A DNA stretch of 32,806 bases from JANYJA01 sp038229055 (lineage in GTDB: Bacteria; Acidobacteriota; Terriglobia; Bryobacterales; Bryobacteraceae), in assembly GCA_038229055.1 (NCBI GenBank), contig JBBROU010000052.1, positions 1-32,806 on the forward strand, in the 5' to 3' direction. The translations under genes were made by a program, and so were the position numbers. This document shows positions 7,489 through 15,635 of this stretch, piece after piece (the first letter of the stretch is position 1; each line of letters starts with the position of its first letter). The notes beneath the pieces were generated by a model that was not told where the DNA came from, searched no databases, and saw nothing but the letters and a program-made list of their open reading frames with translations.

Positions 7489-9495
7489 TTACTGAATAAA
7501 CAGGGAGATGGGATCCGTCGCGTCGCCATTTACCGCGACAAAAAGATTCGCCGTACCCGGCGTGATTCCCGCGGGAATCTGGGCGCTGATTTGCCATAAA
7601 CCGACAAACCCTGGAGCTAACCCGGAGAAATAGGGCGTGACGGTTTGGCCGCCGATGCTGACGGTAGTCGCCCCGGCATAGGCCAACTGCGCAGTGGGCG
7701 CGGCGTGTCCGGTAGCTATCCCCGGGCTAACCGGGCCCTGTCCGGTCCCATAGAGAATGATGTAGCTACCTCTTTTCGCCGGGGTCGCGCTCGTGTTCAA
7801 CGAGCCGTCGTCATTGTTGATCGCCGAAGGGTACAAACCCGCTGCTGCTGGCGCGACGGGAACGACTATTAAATCGCTATTCGTGTCGCCAAAGGTTACT
7901 TTGACGTTGGTGGTCGTTTTGCCGGTCAACTCGAGCGGAACCTGCAAGTTTATCTGCCCTTGCGATGCGTAAAACAAAGGGGCCGGCTGCCCGTCAAAGG
8001 TGACGCTGACACCACCTATGGCGGTCGAGTAAGTGCCGCTGGCGTCAGGGGTGTTAATGAGCTCCGCAAGCGGTCCAACACTAATTCCAAAGAGCGAAAT
8101 ATCTTCTCCTGGCGCCACGGCGGTACCGTAAAAAGTGAACGCGTTGACCAGGCTGTATTGATTGAAGATGGGTCTGGCCGGTGCGATCATCAGTGCGCCT
8201 GAGAGGGCAGTGCTGCTTGTCCCATGGCTGACAAAAATGCTGGCCAGCGCCAGTGTCTTTCTGGATGGGACGTTCAGGGTGAAATGAATCAACGGATATT
8301 TCAACGTCGGTGAAACGGTGAGGGGCGAGGTTCCGACGAAGAACGAACCCGGCTCGACCGAAGCGGGACCGAAGACGCGGATATCCTGCTCGGTCAACTG
8401 ATCGAGACCCACTCCCGCAATCTGTACATCAACCAAACCGCCCGAGGGGACTACCTGCCGGCCGGAGCTGAAATATGCGGCGTAATTCACATCGACCCAC
8501 ACGATGGAGATGGCTGTTTTGCCAATAGGAACCGTGATGTCAATCGGATTGACCGATCCGGCGGCCACCGCTATTGCCGTCGGGTTCTCGTTGCCCCCTC
8601 CAAATCCGGCTTGGAAATTCGTGCTGAGAACTTGCGGAGGGAACTGGAAGGTATCGGCGCTGAACAGGCCGTCGATGGGCTGGGCGTAGATACGATAGTT
8701 CCCAATCGGCACTCGAAATGAGTATGCCCCGCCCCCAACATTCGAAATCCCGCCGACAGCAACTCCGGTCGAACGGTCGATTGCCGTTATGAGGCCGCCA
8801 CGCAGTGGTTCGCCGCTGGTGGAGGTTAGATGACCGCTAATCGTTCCATAGAGCGGTCCGCCTGGCGCTGGGTACGCTTCGCGCGCGAACGCTAGATCGT
8901 CTTCGCTCAACGTGCGTTGACTGATATCGTCAGTGCCGATCGCGTAGAACATGGTGGACCCATAAACGCCGCTATGGCTGGCGCCCAGAGAATGTCCCAT
9001 TTCATGCGCAGCCACGGCCTGCAAGTCAGTCGTGTCGGCCGACGGCGTGGTGGAGAAAGTAGCTAGCTTTATGTCGGTATTGAAGACAATGTCCGTGTGG
9101 GTGAGTTGGCCGTCGGCCACGGTGAAGTAGGTAAATGTAACAGCCAGCGCGTCCTTGATGGCCGCGCCGCTCTCGGCATTACTCTGGAACGAAATCACGT
9201 TTTGGCCATCGTCGCCATTCGACCGCAGCGTGGTCATCTGTAACTGGTTGAAGTGAATCGTGGTTCCCGAGATCGAGCTCCAGGTATCGGCAGCCGCTTG
9301 GAGCGCCGCCGTGACATCCGTGTCAGAAGCTATGACATTGGGACCATGCGTGAGGTTCACCCGAAACTGGATGGCGGTTACATCTTTACGGAACAGAGGC
9401 GCCGCTCCTTCTGGCGCACCGGCGCGAACGTACGGAAAAGCTGCGGTCGCGAGGATCAATAGGCAGCCGGAGAGACTGGAGACGCGGTTGATCAT
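7489..9495 (-). CDS. Secreted matrixin-like zinc metalloprotease with carboxypeptidase-regulatory-like and Solibacter C-terminal (TIGR03437-type) domains
   Basis: This 668-residue exported protein has a hydrophobic N-terminus (residues 9-22) as signal peptide. The catalytic region resembles peptidase M10: the zinc site HEMGHSLGASH lies at about 164-174, with His164, His168 and His174 as ligands and Glu165 as base, and a Met-turn candidate follows at Met182. A carboxypeptidase-regulatory/Cna-B-like unit follows from about 215 (GTISGHLTSTSGEPLRGG, then GAYSFRVPIGNYRIYAQP). The last roughly 220 residues carry the Solibacter-type C-terminal domain, with PLFYASQGQINLQVP and SYIILYGTGQGPVSPG as landmarks. 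The start overlaps the end of the 180-residue gene by ATGA, so the two are probably co-translated. The substrate is unknown. Confidence 0.88.
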   Translation of the reverse strand: MINRVSSLSGCLLILATAAFPYVRAGAPEGAAPLFRKDVTAIQFRVNLTHGPNVIASDTDVTAALQAAADTWSSISGTTIHFNQLQMTTLRSNGDDGQNVISFQSNAESGAAIKDALAVTFTYFTVADGQLTHTDIVFNTDIKLATFSTTPSADTTDLQAVAAHEMGHSLGASHSGVYGSTMFYAIGTDDISQRTLSEDDLAFAREAYPAPGGPLYGTISGHLTSTSGEPLRGGLITAIDRSTGVAVGGISNVGGGAYSFRVPIGNYRIYAQPIDGLFSADTFQFPPQVLSTNFQAGFGGGNENPTAIAVAAGSVNPIDITVPIGKTAISIVWVDVNYAAYFSSGRQVVPSGGLVDVQIAGVGLDQLTEQDIRVFGPASVEPGSFFVGTSPLTVSPTLKYPLIHFTLNVPSRKTLALASIFVSHGTSSTALSGALMIAPARPIFNQYSLVNAFTFYGTAVAPGEDISLFGISVGPLAELINTPDASGTYSTAIGGVSVTFDGQPAPLFYASQGQINLQVPLELTGKTTTNVKVTFGDTNSDLIVVPVAPAAAGLYPSAINNDDGSLNTSATPAKRGSYIILYGTGQGPVSPGIATGHAAPTAQLAYAGATTVSIGGQTVTPYFSGLAPGFVGLWQISAQIPAGITPGTANLFVAVNGDATDPISLFIQ

Positions 9496-10034
9496 CGCGC
9501 TATACGGGGAATCAACGCGCCCACACGAGCACGGAATTCGCTTAAGGAAGCACCATCGAGAACACGGACTGAAGTTTCGGACGGCGCGGAAGCGCGAGGA
9601 ACGAATTCGACCGCGGATGAAGTCGAGTGGATGCGATTATCAGGTGTCACCAGATACTTTCCCTGTGACCATCCCACGGTTCGCTTGAAGCCGATTGGCG
9701 TGTCGGCGACAAAGAGCAGCACCTGTTCGCCCGGCGTATACCGGACGGCACCCTCGACCCGCAACCCGCGCCCATCCACAATCCCGCCGGGCTCGCTGAC
9801 AACTAGAGTCGACATCGCTGGGCCTTTGGTCACTGAAGAAACCCGGATCTCAGTATGTGTCCAGATGTACTGGTGAGCCGGATCCCAAGCGGCCCAGGAC
9901 CGCACTACCTCCCCGGTGACAATGCTTTCCGACTTACCAACCATCCGTTCCAAACTAATCTGAGGAATCATTGTGGCCTGAGCGCTAGGAACAAAGCTCA
10001 AGAATGCCGAAACCGATAGAATAAGTCGCATCAA
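9492..10034 (-). CDS. Secreted hypothetical protein, partner of the matrixin-like protease
   Basis: The 180-residue product has a signal peptide (MMRLILSVSAFLSFVPSAQA) and a beta-rich mature part. Segments such as SESIVTGEVVRSWAAWD, YIWTHTEIRVSSVTKG and YTPGEQVLLFVAD resemble short secreted proteins often found next to matrixin-like genes in Acidobacteria. I cannot assign a Pfam family with certainty. The ATG at 10034 has a Shine-Dalgarno (GAGGGG) 5-6 nt upstream. Its stop overlaps the protease start by ATGA. An inhibitor, chaperone or co-secreted partner role for the protease is possible but is inference from position only. Confidence 0.72.
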   Translation of the reverse strand: MMRLILSVSAFLSFVPSAQATMIPQISLERMVGKSESIVTGEVVRSWAAWDPAHQYIWTHTEIRVSSVTKGPAMSTLVVSEPGGIVDGRGLRVEGAVRYTPGEQVLLFVADTPIGFKRTVGWSQGKYLVTPDNRIHSTSSAVEFVPRASAPSETSVRVLDGASLSEFRARVGALIPRIAR

Positions 10035-10112
10035 TTCCCCTCGACTTGCTGGTTACTTCAGGCGGCGGTGAAAAATAAGTTGTGTTAGTGAGTGCTCCCT
10101 ATATTACCCTAC

Positions 10113-10156
10113 TTTCGCCGGAAACGTGCGAAATAATACGCAATCACTTGATTGCG
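10113..10156. promoter_or_regulatory. Two adjacent dyad-symmetric elements upstream of the protease operon
   Basis: The 171-bp gap between the DUF2237 stop and the start at 10034 contains two inverted repeats close together. The first is TTTCGC (10113-10118) with GCGAAA (10128-10133). The second is the near-perfect palindrome CGCAATCA-CT-TGATTGCG (10139-10156). Neither is followed by a T-run in the direction of the flanking genes, so an operator or a structured leader for the 10034 gene is more likely than a terminator. The second element lies about 105-120 bp upstream of that start. Confidence 0.35.
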
Positions 10157-10205
10157 AAAATACGGCTCACTTACTGCGCCCGCAACGCAACCGAATCTAA
10201 AGGTT

Positions 10206-10568
10206 CTAATTCAGTCGCGCGCTCTTCAACAACATCTCGAGCGAAACCGCTTCCAAGGCGTCCTCATGTGTGGCTTCCAGTCGCACCAGCCCCATCACGC
10301 CCGCTTCAAACGACTTCTTCCACGGACCTACGCACACACACCACGAATCTCCCGCTTTCAGGCCCGGAAAACCCCACTCCGGATGCGGCGTAATCAGGTC
10401 ATTCCCAATCGAAGCCTGGTGCTGCAGAAATTCGTCATTAACCAGAACGCAGACCGTGTGCTTGCCGACATCGTCCGGCCCCGTGTTGCATTTTCCGTCG
10501 CGATAAAACCCCGTCAGTGGATTGGTGCAGCAGGTCTGCAGGACGCTTCCCAGAACGTTTTTCGTCAT
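10206..10568 (-). CDS. DUF2237 family protein
   Basis: The 120-residue protein begins MTKNVLGSVLQTCC and follows the DUF2237 pattern throughout: NPLTGFYRDGKCNTGPDDVG, HTVCVLVNDEFLQ, GNDLITPHPEWGFPGLKAGD, WCVCVGPWKKSFEAGV, LEATHEDALEAVSLE. Several conserved cysteines (QTCC, KCNTG, VCVL, WCVC) could bind metal or take part in redox chemistry, but the function is unknown. I chose the internal ATG at 10568 because the frame extends upstream to 10778 only as low-complexity sequence unlike the family and antisense to the divergent lptC-like gene. A GGAGG lies about 13 nt upstream. There is no signal peptide. Confidence 0.88.
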   Translation of the reverse strand: MTKNVLGSVLQTCCTNPLTGFYRDGKCNTGPDDVGKHTVCVLVNDEFLQHQASIGNDLITPHPEWGFPGLKAGDSWCVCVGPWKKSFEAGVMGLVRLEATHEDALEAVSLEMLLKSARLN

Positions 10569-10621
10569 CGCTACCAGCCTACCTCCATCTCCACTGACCC
10601 GCTCCCTCTTCCCGGAAACGC

Positions 10622-10627
10622 TACAAT
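10622..10627 (+). promoter_or_regulatory. Possible -10 element (TACAAT) immediately before the LptC-like start
   Basis: TACAAT ends 8 nt before the ATG at 10636 and is followed by TGATTCTG, with no Shine-Dalgarno. The arrangement nearly duplicates the one before rpoN (TATAAT, AGATTCAG, ATG). A transcript starting near the ATG would be almost leaderless. No strong -35 box is visible. Confidence 0.4.
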
Positions 10628-10635
10628 TGATTCTG

Positions 10636-12915
10636 ATGCGAGGCGCGCGCTGGCTGCTGATCTTAGCCATTCTCGCGGTCCTCGGCGGCACAGGGATCAC
10701 GTACCTCCTCCAGACCAAGGCTGCTTCTTCCCGTTCTCCCAGGAAACCGGATGCCATGCCTGAGGGCACCAACGCCACCGCCGAAGGCTTCGAATGGCAG
10801 CAAAGTTCTCCGGATAAACCGCCGGTGAATATCCGTGCGACCAGTTATCGCCAGGTGGGCAATTCCTCTTTGTACGAACTCGAAGGCCTCCAACTGCGGA
10901 TTTACCAGAAGGACAAAGAGCATTTCGATTTCGTGAAAAGCGCTAAGGCGCAGTTTAATCAGTCCGAAGGAAAGATGTTCTCCGATGGCGAAGTCGAAAT
11001 CACACTCAATGTTCCGGTGAAGGACCCCGCCGCCCACGCCCTCACCTCCATCAAAACATCGGGTGTCACCTTCGAGAGCAAAACCGGCAAGGCCGCCACC
11101 GACCGCGCCACCGCGTTCACGTTCGAGCACGGTGACGGCAAATCGGTTGGCGCTTCTTACGATCCGCATACGCGCGAGTTGCATTTGCTTAAGCAGGTCG
11201 AGCTGCACATGCAGGGAAGCGGCCCCAAAGCCAAACCGATGACCGTGCAAGCCGGCGAGCTGACCTATAAGGAGGCGGGCTCCGTCATCTGGCTCAATCC
11301 CTGGGCGAAATTGACGCGCGATCAATCGGTCATCGACGCTGCCGGAACCGTCATCAATTTGAAAGACGGCGCCATCCAAGCCATTGATGCGCAGAAGGCG
11401 CACGGCACCGATAAATATCCCAAGCGGCGGGTGGAGTATTCGGCCGACAACCTGCACGTGACCTACGGCGACGATGGTGAAGTGCAAAAGGTCTCGGGCA
11501 CCGGCGCCGCCCGTCTAATCGCCACCACTGCCGAGACCGCGACCACCATGACCGGCGATCGCGTCGATCTCGACTTCACGAATCAGGACGGGGAAGCTAC
11601 GCTCACGACTGCCCAGGCGAACGGCAATGCGGTTGTGGAAGCCGAGCCCGTCCTCGCCGCGGAAATCAAGCCGCCCCCGACGCGCATTTTGCGCAGCGCC
11701 ACTATCGAAATGCACATGCGTGCCGGCGGAAAGGAAATTCAGCAGGTGCGGACGCACGCCCCTGGCACGCTGGAGTTTCTGCCCAATCAAGCGTTGCAGC
11801 GCCACCGCATTCTGCAAGGCGAGCGGATGACCATCGACTACGGGCCGAAGAATCAGATCTCGAATTTCCAATCCTCGAAAGTTACTACCACGACCTTCCC
11901 ATTGCCGGGCCCGGCTAAAGCCAAGGGCCCTGCGCCGGTTCCCAGCAAAACCACCAGCGACAACCTCTATGCCGATTTCGATCCGAAGAGCGGCCAGTTG
12001 CAGCATATCAAGCAGGAGGGTAATTTTATTTACGTCGAAGGCGATCGCAACGCGCGGTCTGAAACGGCTGCGCTCGATTCGGAAAAGAACGTGATGGATC
12101 TGGATCGCGCCGCCCGCTTCTGGGATGCCACGGGTTCGACCAATGCCGATCACATTCAACTTCTGCAATCGACCGGCGACGTCACCGCCACTGGCCACGT
12201 CAACACCAGCCGGCTGCCGGACAAGAAGCCCGGAGCGAAACAAAGTGCCGAACTGCTCGATGGCGACGAGCCTATCCAAGGCACTTCGGCACGGATGACC
12301 TCCGCCAACAAGAACCGGTTCGTTCACTACGAAGGCAACGCCGTGCTCTGGCAGGGAGCCAACCGGGTGCAGGCCGACAGCATCGATCTGGACCGCGAGA
12401 AACATATGCTGACCGCCACTAATAAAGTGTTAAGTCAATTTCTCGACAAACCCAAAGAAGTAAATCCTAAAGCCGATAACTCTGCCGCGGTGCCTTCCGT
12501 CTTCACCATGGTGCGCGCCGCTAAGATGGTCTACACCGATCAGGACCGCGTCGCGCATTACACCGGAGCCGTGAGCCTCACCCGCCCCGACCTCACTGTC
12601 GCATCGTCGGAATTACGTGCCACACTCGCGCCCAAAGAAACCTCCGCCGATTCGCGAATTGAAAAGGCCATCGCGGATGGAAGCGTTCAGATCGTGCAGA
12701 TTTCCCCGTTCCGCAATCGCAAAGGCTTGAGCGAACATGCCGAATACTACACCGCCGATCAACGTATTTTTCTTAGCGGAGGCGATCCGCAACTGATAGA
12801 CAGCAAACGCGGCAATACGCGCGGCCGCGAATTGACCTACTTTGCCGACGATGATAGGCTGCTGGTGAGCGGCGATGCCTCGAAACCCGTGAGCAGCCGT
12901 CTCCATCGCAAGTAA
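10636..12915 (+). CDS. Large LptC/LptA-like LPS export protein (OstA-like repeats)
   Basis: This is a predicted inner-membrane-anchored periplasmic component of the lipopolysaccharide bridge. I start it at the ATG at 10636 (759 residues), because the open frame further upstream (to 10522) lacks family character and runs antisense to the DUF2237 gene. The N-terminus is a single membrane anchor (WLLILAILAVLGGTGITYLL). An LptC-like jelly-roll region follows (YELEGLQLRIYQ, SEGKMFSDGEVEITLN), then several OstA/LptA-like beta units, for example NLHVTYGDDGEVQKVSGTG, ADFDPKSGQLQHIKQEGNF and MVYTDQDRVAHYTGAVSLTR. Proteobacterial LptC and LptA are each below about 210 residues, so this looks like a multi-unit fusion. 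The lptB gene follows after 6 bp, supporting the role. Confidence 0.82.
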   Translation: MRGARWLLILAILAVLGGTGITYLLQTKAASSRSPRKPDAMPEGTNATAEGFEWQQSSPDKPPVNIRATSYRQVGNSSLYELEGLQLRIYQKDKEHFDFVKSAKAQFNQSEGKMFSDGEVEITLNVPVKDPAAHALTSIKTSGVTFESKTGKAATDRATAFTFEHGDGKSVGASYDPHTRELHLLKQVELHMQGSGPKAKPMTVQAGELTYKEAGSVIWLNPWAKLTRDQSVIDAAGTVINLKDGAIQAIDAQKAHGTDKYPKRRVEYSADNLHVTYGDDGEVQKVSGTGAARLIATTAETATTMTGDRVDLDFTNQDGEATLTTAQANGNAVVEAEPVLAAEIKPPPTRILRSATIEMHMRAGGKEIQQVRTHAPGTLEFLPNQALQRHRILQGERMTIDYGPKNQISNFQSSKVTTTTFPLPGPAKAKGPAPVPSKTTSDNLYADFDPKSGQLQHIKQEGNFIYVEGDRNARSETAALDSEKNVMDLDRAARFWDATGSTNADHIQLLQSTGDVTATGHVNTSRLPDKKPGAKQSAELLDGDEPIQGTSARMTSANKNRFVHYEGNAVLWQGANRVQADSIDLDREKHMLTATNKVLSQFLDKPKEVNPKADNSAAVPSVFTMVRAAKMVYTDQDRVAHYTGAVSLTRPDLTVASSELRATLAPKETSADSRIEKAIADGSVQIVQISPFRNRKGLSEHAEYYTADQRIFLSGGDPQLIDSKRGNTRGRELTYFADDDRLLVSGDASKPVSSRLHRK

Positions 12916-12921
12916 CACTTC

Positions 12922-13671
12922 ATGCAAATCCTGGAAACGGCCGAGATCTCGAAGACTTATCGCGGCCGGCGGGTGGTCGACGATGTCTCCATCTTCGTGA
13001 AGCAAGGCGAAGTTGTCGGCCTCCTGGGACCGAACGGGGCGGGGAAGACCACTTCGTTCTATATGATTGTCGGGCTGATCAGCCCCGATTCCGGCAAGGT
13101 CATGCTCAATGGCGAGGATCTGACGCAAATGCCTATGTTCCGGCGCGCCCGCCAAGGCATCAGCTATCTGCCGCAGGAGCCCTCGGTATTTCGCAAGCTC
13201 ACCGTGGAGCAGAACCTGATGGCGATCCTTGAAACGCGAAACCTCCGCTCCGCTGAGCGCCGCGAGCGCATGGACCGTCTGATCGAGCAGCTCGGCCTTG
13301 AAAGAGTGCGCCGTAGCAAGGGCTTTGTGCTGTCCGGGGGCGAGCGCCGGCGCGTCGAGATCGCCCGCTCGCTGGCCATCGATCCCTCCTTTCTCCTGCT
13401 CGACGAGCCGTTCTCCGGCATCGACCCGATCCAGGTGGGCGAACTGCAGCGCATCATCTTCGACTTGAAGAGTTCGGGCATAGGGATTCTGGTCACCGAT
13501 CATAATGTCCGCGAGACCCTGATGGTTACGGACCGCGCTTATATCATCAACAACGGCAAGATTTTCCGGTCCGGCTCGCCCGAAGCACTAGGGCGCGACC
13601 CAGAGGTGAAACGGGTCTATTTGGGGGAATCGTTCACGTTCGGCTCCGGTCCACTGCCGCCCGTAAACTAG
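12922..13671 (+). CDS. lptB: LPS export ABC transporter ATPase LptB
   Basis: LptB is the cytoplasmic ATPase that powers lipopolysaccharide extraction from the inner membrane with LptF/G. The 249-residue protein has Walker A GPNGAGKTT (36-44), the Q-loop in YLPQEPSVF (about 82-90), the ABC signature LSGGERRR (137-144), Walker B LLLDEPFSGIDP (about 158-169) and the switch His in TDHNVRETL. The wording FRRARQGISYLPQEPSVFRKL and the TDHNVRETL/DRAYII segment are specific to LptB rather than to amino-acid transporter ATPases. It follows the LptC/A-like gene by 6 bp and precedes rpoN by 22 bp. The genes lptF/G are not in the window. Confidence 0.95.
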   Translation: MQILETAEISKTYRGRRVVDDVSIFVKQGEVVGLLGPNGAGKTTSFYMIVGLISPDSGKVMLNGEDLTQMPMFRRARQGISYLPQEPSVFRKLTVEQNLMAILETRNLRSAERRERMDRLIEQLGLERVRRSKGFVLSGGERRRVEIARSLAIDPSFLLLDEPFSGIDPIQVGELQRIIFDLKSSGIGILVTDHNVRETLMVTDRAYIINNGKIFRSGSPEALGRDPEVKRVYLGESFTFGSGPLPPVN

Positions 13672-13679
13672 GGCGGGCT

Positions 13680-13685
13680 TATAAT
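13680..13685 (+). promoter_or_regulatory. Consensus -10 element (TATAAT) just before rpoN
   Basis: A perfect TATAAT ends 8 nt before the rpoN ATG at 13694, in the 22-bp gap after lptB. No Shine-Dalgarno is evident close to the ATG. An internal promoter giving a nearly leaderless rpoN mRNA is plausible. The -35 region (around 13657-13662) is not recognisable. Confidence 0.45.
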
Positions 13686-13693
13686 AGATTCAG

Positions 13694-15289
13694 ATGAGTT
13701 TGCTCTCGCCCAGATTGCAGTTGAAGGTCGCGCAGAAGCAGATTCTTACGCCGGGGCTGGTCCAGATGGTGACCGTCCTCCAGTTGAATCGTCTCGAGCT
13801 CAAAGAGATGATCAACCAGGAGATCATCAATAATCCGGTCCTGGAGGAATCGGCCGATGCTGACGAGATCTCTCCGGAAGAGCTCCAGCCGCTGCTTGAG
13901 GCCGAGCGGGCTCATGATCCCGCCGACCGCAGCATCCTTGAAGCCGGCATGGTCGATTCCAACGATCTGGATGGCACCAACGGCGCGCTCAGTCCGAATT
14001 TGATCGGCGATAGCGGAGCGGAATCCGGCGAGCCGCCCTCATCCGAGGTGCTCCCACTGGAAAATCTCGCCGGCGAAGCGATCGAGCCCGCAGTTACCGA
14101 TCCCTTCGATGAAATCGATTTTGGGTCGTTCTTCGAAGAGTATCTCGATCCTGGTTATAAGAGCCCCGCGGCGGAATCGGTCGACAAGCCCTCGTTTGAG
14201 ACCTTCTTATCGCAGCCCGTCACGCTCACCGCTCACCTGCGCTCGCAACTGAGTGTCAGTCTGCTTTCGGACGACGTTCGCGATGCGGCTGAATCCATCA
14301 TCGGCAATCTGGATGAGGACGGTTATCTGATCGCATCGCTCGATGAGATCGCCTCCAGCGGCGAACACTCCCGCGACAATATCGACGCTGCATTGAAAGC
14401 CGTGCAGTCTCTTGATCCCGCGGGCGTGGGAGCGCGCGATCTCAAGGAGTGCCTGATGTTGCAGATCGAAAGCCGCAACGGCAAAGGCGGCGTTGCGTGG
14501 CAAATTGTCTCGGGCTATATGCGGCTCCTCGAAACGCGCCAGCTCAAAGAACTCGCGAAAGTTTTAGGACGGCCGCACGAGCACATCGAGATCGCCGTTA
14601 AGTCCATCCGTCATCTGAATCCCCGCCCCGGCATCCGGTACTCCGGGCCCGGCGCGCGATTGGTGGAGCCCGACGTCTACTTCATCAAGGATGGCGACGA
14701 TTACATCATCCAGATGAACGACGAAGAAGTCCCGCAGCTTCGCCTGAATGCGCAGTATCGCAAAATGCTCGACCGCGATAACGGCGCCACCAAAGAGGTT
14801 CGCGACTATGTCCGCGAGCGCTACACCTCCGCCATCCAGCTCATGAAAAATATCGAGCAGCGGAAGCAAACCATACAAAAAGTCTGCGAAGCCATCAAGC
14901 GCAGGCAGTATGAATTTCTGGCGCTGGGTCTCGATTTCCTGAAGCCGATGATGATCAAGGATGTCGCCGAAGAAGTGGGCGTGCATCCCTCCACCGTCAG
15001 CCGCGCCGTCGCCAACAAATACGCGCATACGCCCCAAGGCGTGTTTGAGCTGCGCTATTTTTTCTCGGAATCCGTACAAGGTCCTTCGGGCGGCGATCTG
15101 CCGCTGCTGTTGCTGAAACGCAAAGTCAAGAAGATGATCGAGGAGGAAAACACGAGACGTCCGCTTACCGATGAACAGATCACCTCGCTGTTGCAGGCCG
15201 AAGGAATCGATGTCACGCGGCGCACGGTGGCGAAGTATCGCGAGGACATGAAAATTCCGTCCACTCATCAGCGGCGCGTCCGTGACTAA
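13694..15289 (+). CDS. rpoN: RNA polymerase sigma-54 factor
   Basis: Sigma-54 directs RNA polymerase to -24/-12 promoters opened by AAA+ activators. The 531-residue product has the activator-interacting region I at the N-terminus (LSPRLQLKVAQKQILTPGL, then LQLNRLELKEMINQEI and NNPVLEE). An acidic linker spans about 55-165. The core-binding region includes LRSQLSVSLLSDDVRDAAE and IGNLDEDGYL. A DNA-binding helix-turn-helix (VAEEVGVHPSTVSRAVANKY) follows, and the RpoN box TRRTVAKYRE lies at about 508-517. The length is slightly above E. coli RpoN. It lies between lptB and hpf, a widely conserved order. Confidence 0.96.
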   Translation: MSLLSPRLQLKVAQKQILTPGLVQMVTVLQLNRLELKEMINQEIINNPVLEESADADEISPEELQPLLEAERAHDPADRSILEAGMVDSNDLDGTNGALSPNLIGDSGAESGEPPSSEVLPLENLAGEAIEPAVTDPFDEIDFGSFFEEYLDPGYKSPAAESVDKPSFETFLSQPVTLTAHLRSQLSVSLLSDDVRDAAESIIGNLDEDGYLIASLDEIASSGEHSRDNIDAALKAVQSLDPAGVGARDLKECLMLQIESRNGKGGVAWQIVSGYMRLLETRQLKELAKVLGRPHEHIEIAVKSIRHLNPRPGIRYSGPGARLVEPDVYFIKDGDDYIIQMNDEEVPQLRLNAQYRKMLDRDNGATKEVRDYVRERYTSAIQLMKNIEQRKQTIQKVCEAIKRRQYEFLALGLDFLKPMMIKDVAEEVGVHPSTVSRAVANKYAHTPQGVFELRYFFSESVQGPSGGDLPLLLLKRKVKKMIEEENTRRPLTDEQITSLLQAEGIDVTRRTVAKYREDMKIPSTHQRRVRD

Positions 15290-15295
15290 ACGCCG

Positions 15296-15625
15296 ATGAA
15301 AATCACGTATACGGGGCGGCATGTGGAGCTTGCGCCGGCTCAGGTTCGGAAAATAGAAGAACAATTCAATACCATCGCGAAACTTCTGGATGGCAAAGAA
15401 GAGCACGAGGCTCATGTCGTGCTGTCGCAAGAGCGGCACCTGCACCACACCGAGGTTCGGACGCACTACTACGATCATGAGCTGGTCGGGCTCGCCTCTG
15501 ATGTCGACATGTTCACGTCACTGCACCAGGCGATCGATCGGCTTGAGAAGCAGGCCATCAAAGTTCGGGCCAAGTGGCGCGACACCAAACGCGTTCCGAA
15601 CAAACTCGCGACGGACGAGGCCTGA
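15296..15625 (+). CDS. hpf: Ribosome hibernation promoting factor, short form (sigma-54 modulation protein family)
   Basis: The protein is predicted to bind the 30S subunit in stationary phase and inactivate ribosomes. At 109 residues it is the short (HPF/YfiA-like) type without the C-terminal dimerisation domain of long HPF. It begins MKITYTGRHVELAPAQVRKIEEQ and contains the family segments AHVVLSQERHLHHTEVR, LVGLASDVDMFTSLHQAIDRLEKQ and IKVRAKWRD. Start and stop are close to both neighbours (6 bp after rpoN, 10 bp before rapZ), so it is probably in the same transcript. Confidence 0.9.
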   Translation: MKITYTGRHVELAPAQVRKIEEQFNTIAKLLDGKEEHEAHVVLSQERHLHHTEVRTHYYDHELVGLASDVDMFTSLHQAIDRLEKQAIKVRAKWRDTKRVPNKLATDEA

Positions 15626-15635
15626 CCACCGCCGA

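Noticed and set aside
10522..10635. Upstream start for the LptC-like protein
   Set aside because: The extra 38 residues lack a family match and overlap the divergent DUF2237 gene; the ATG at 10636 directly precedes the membrane anchor.
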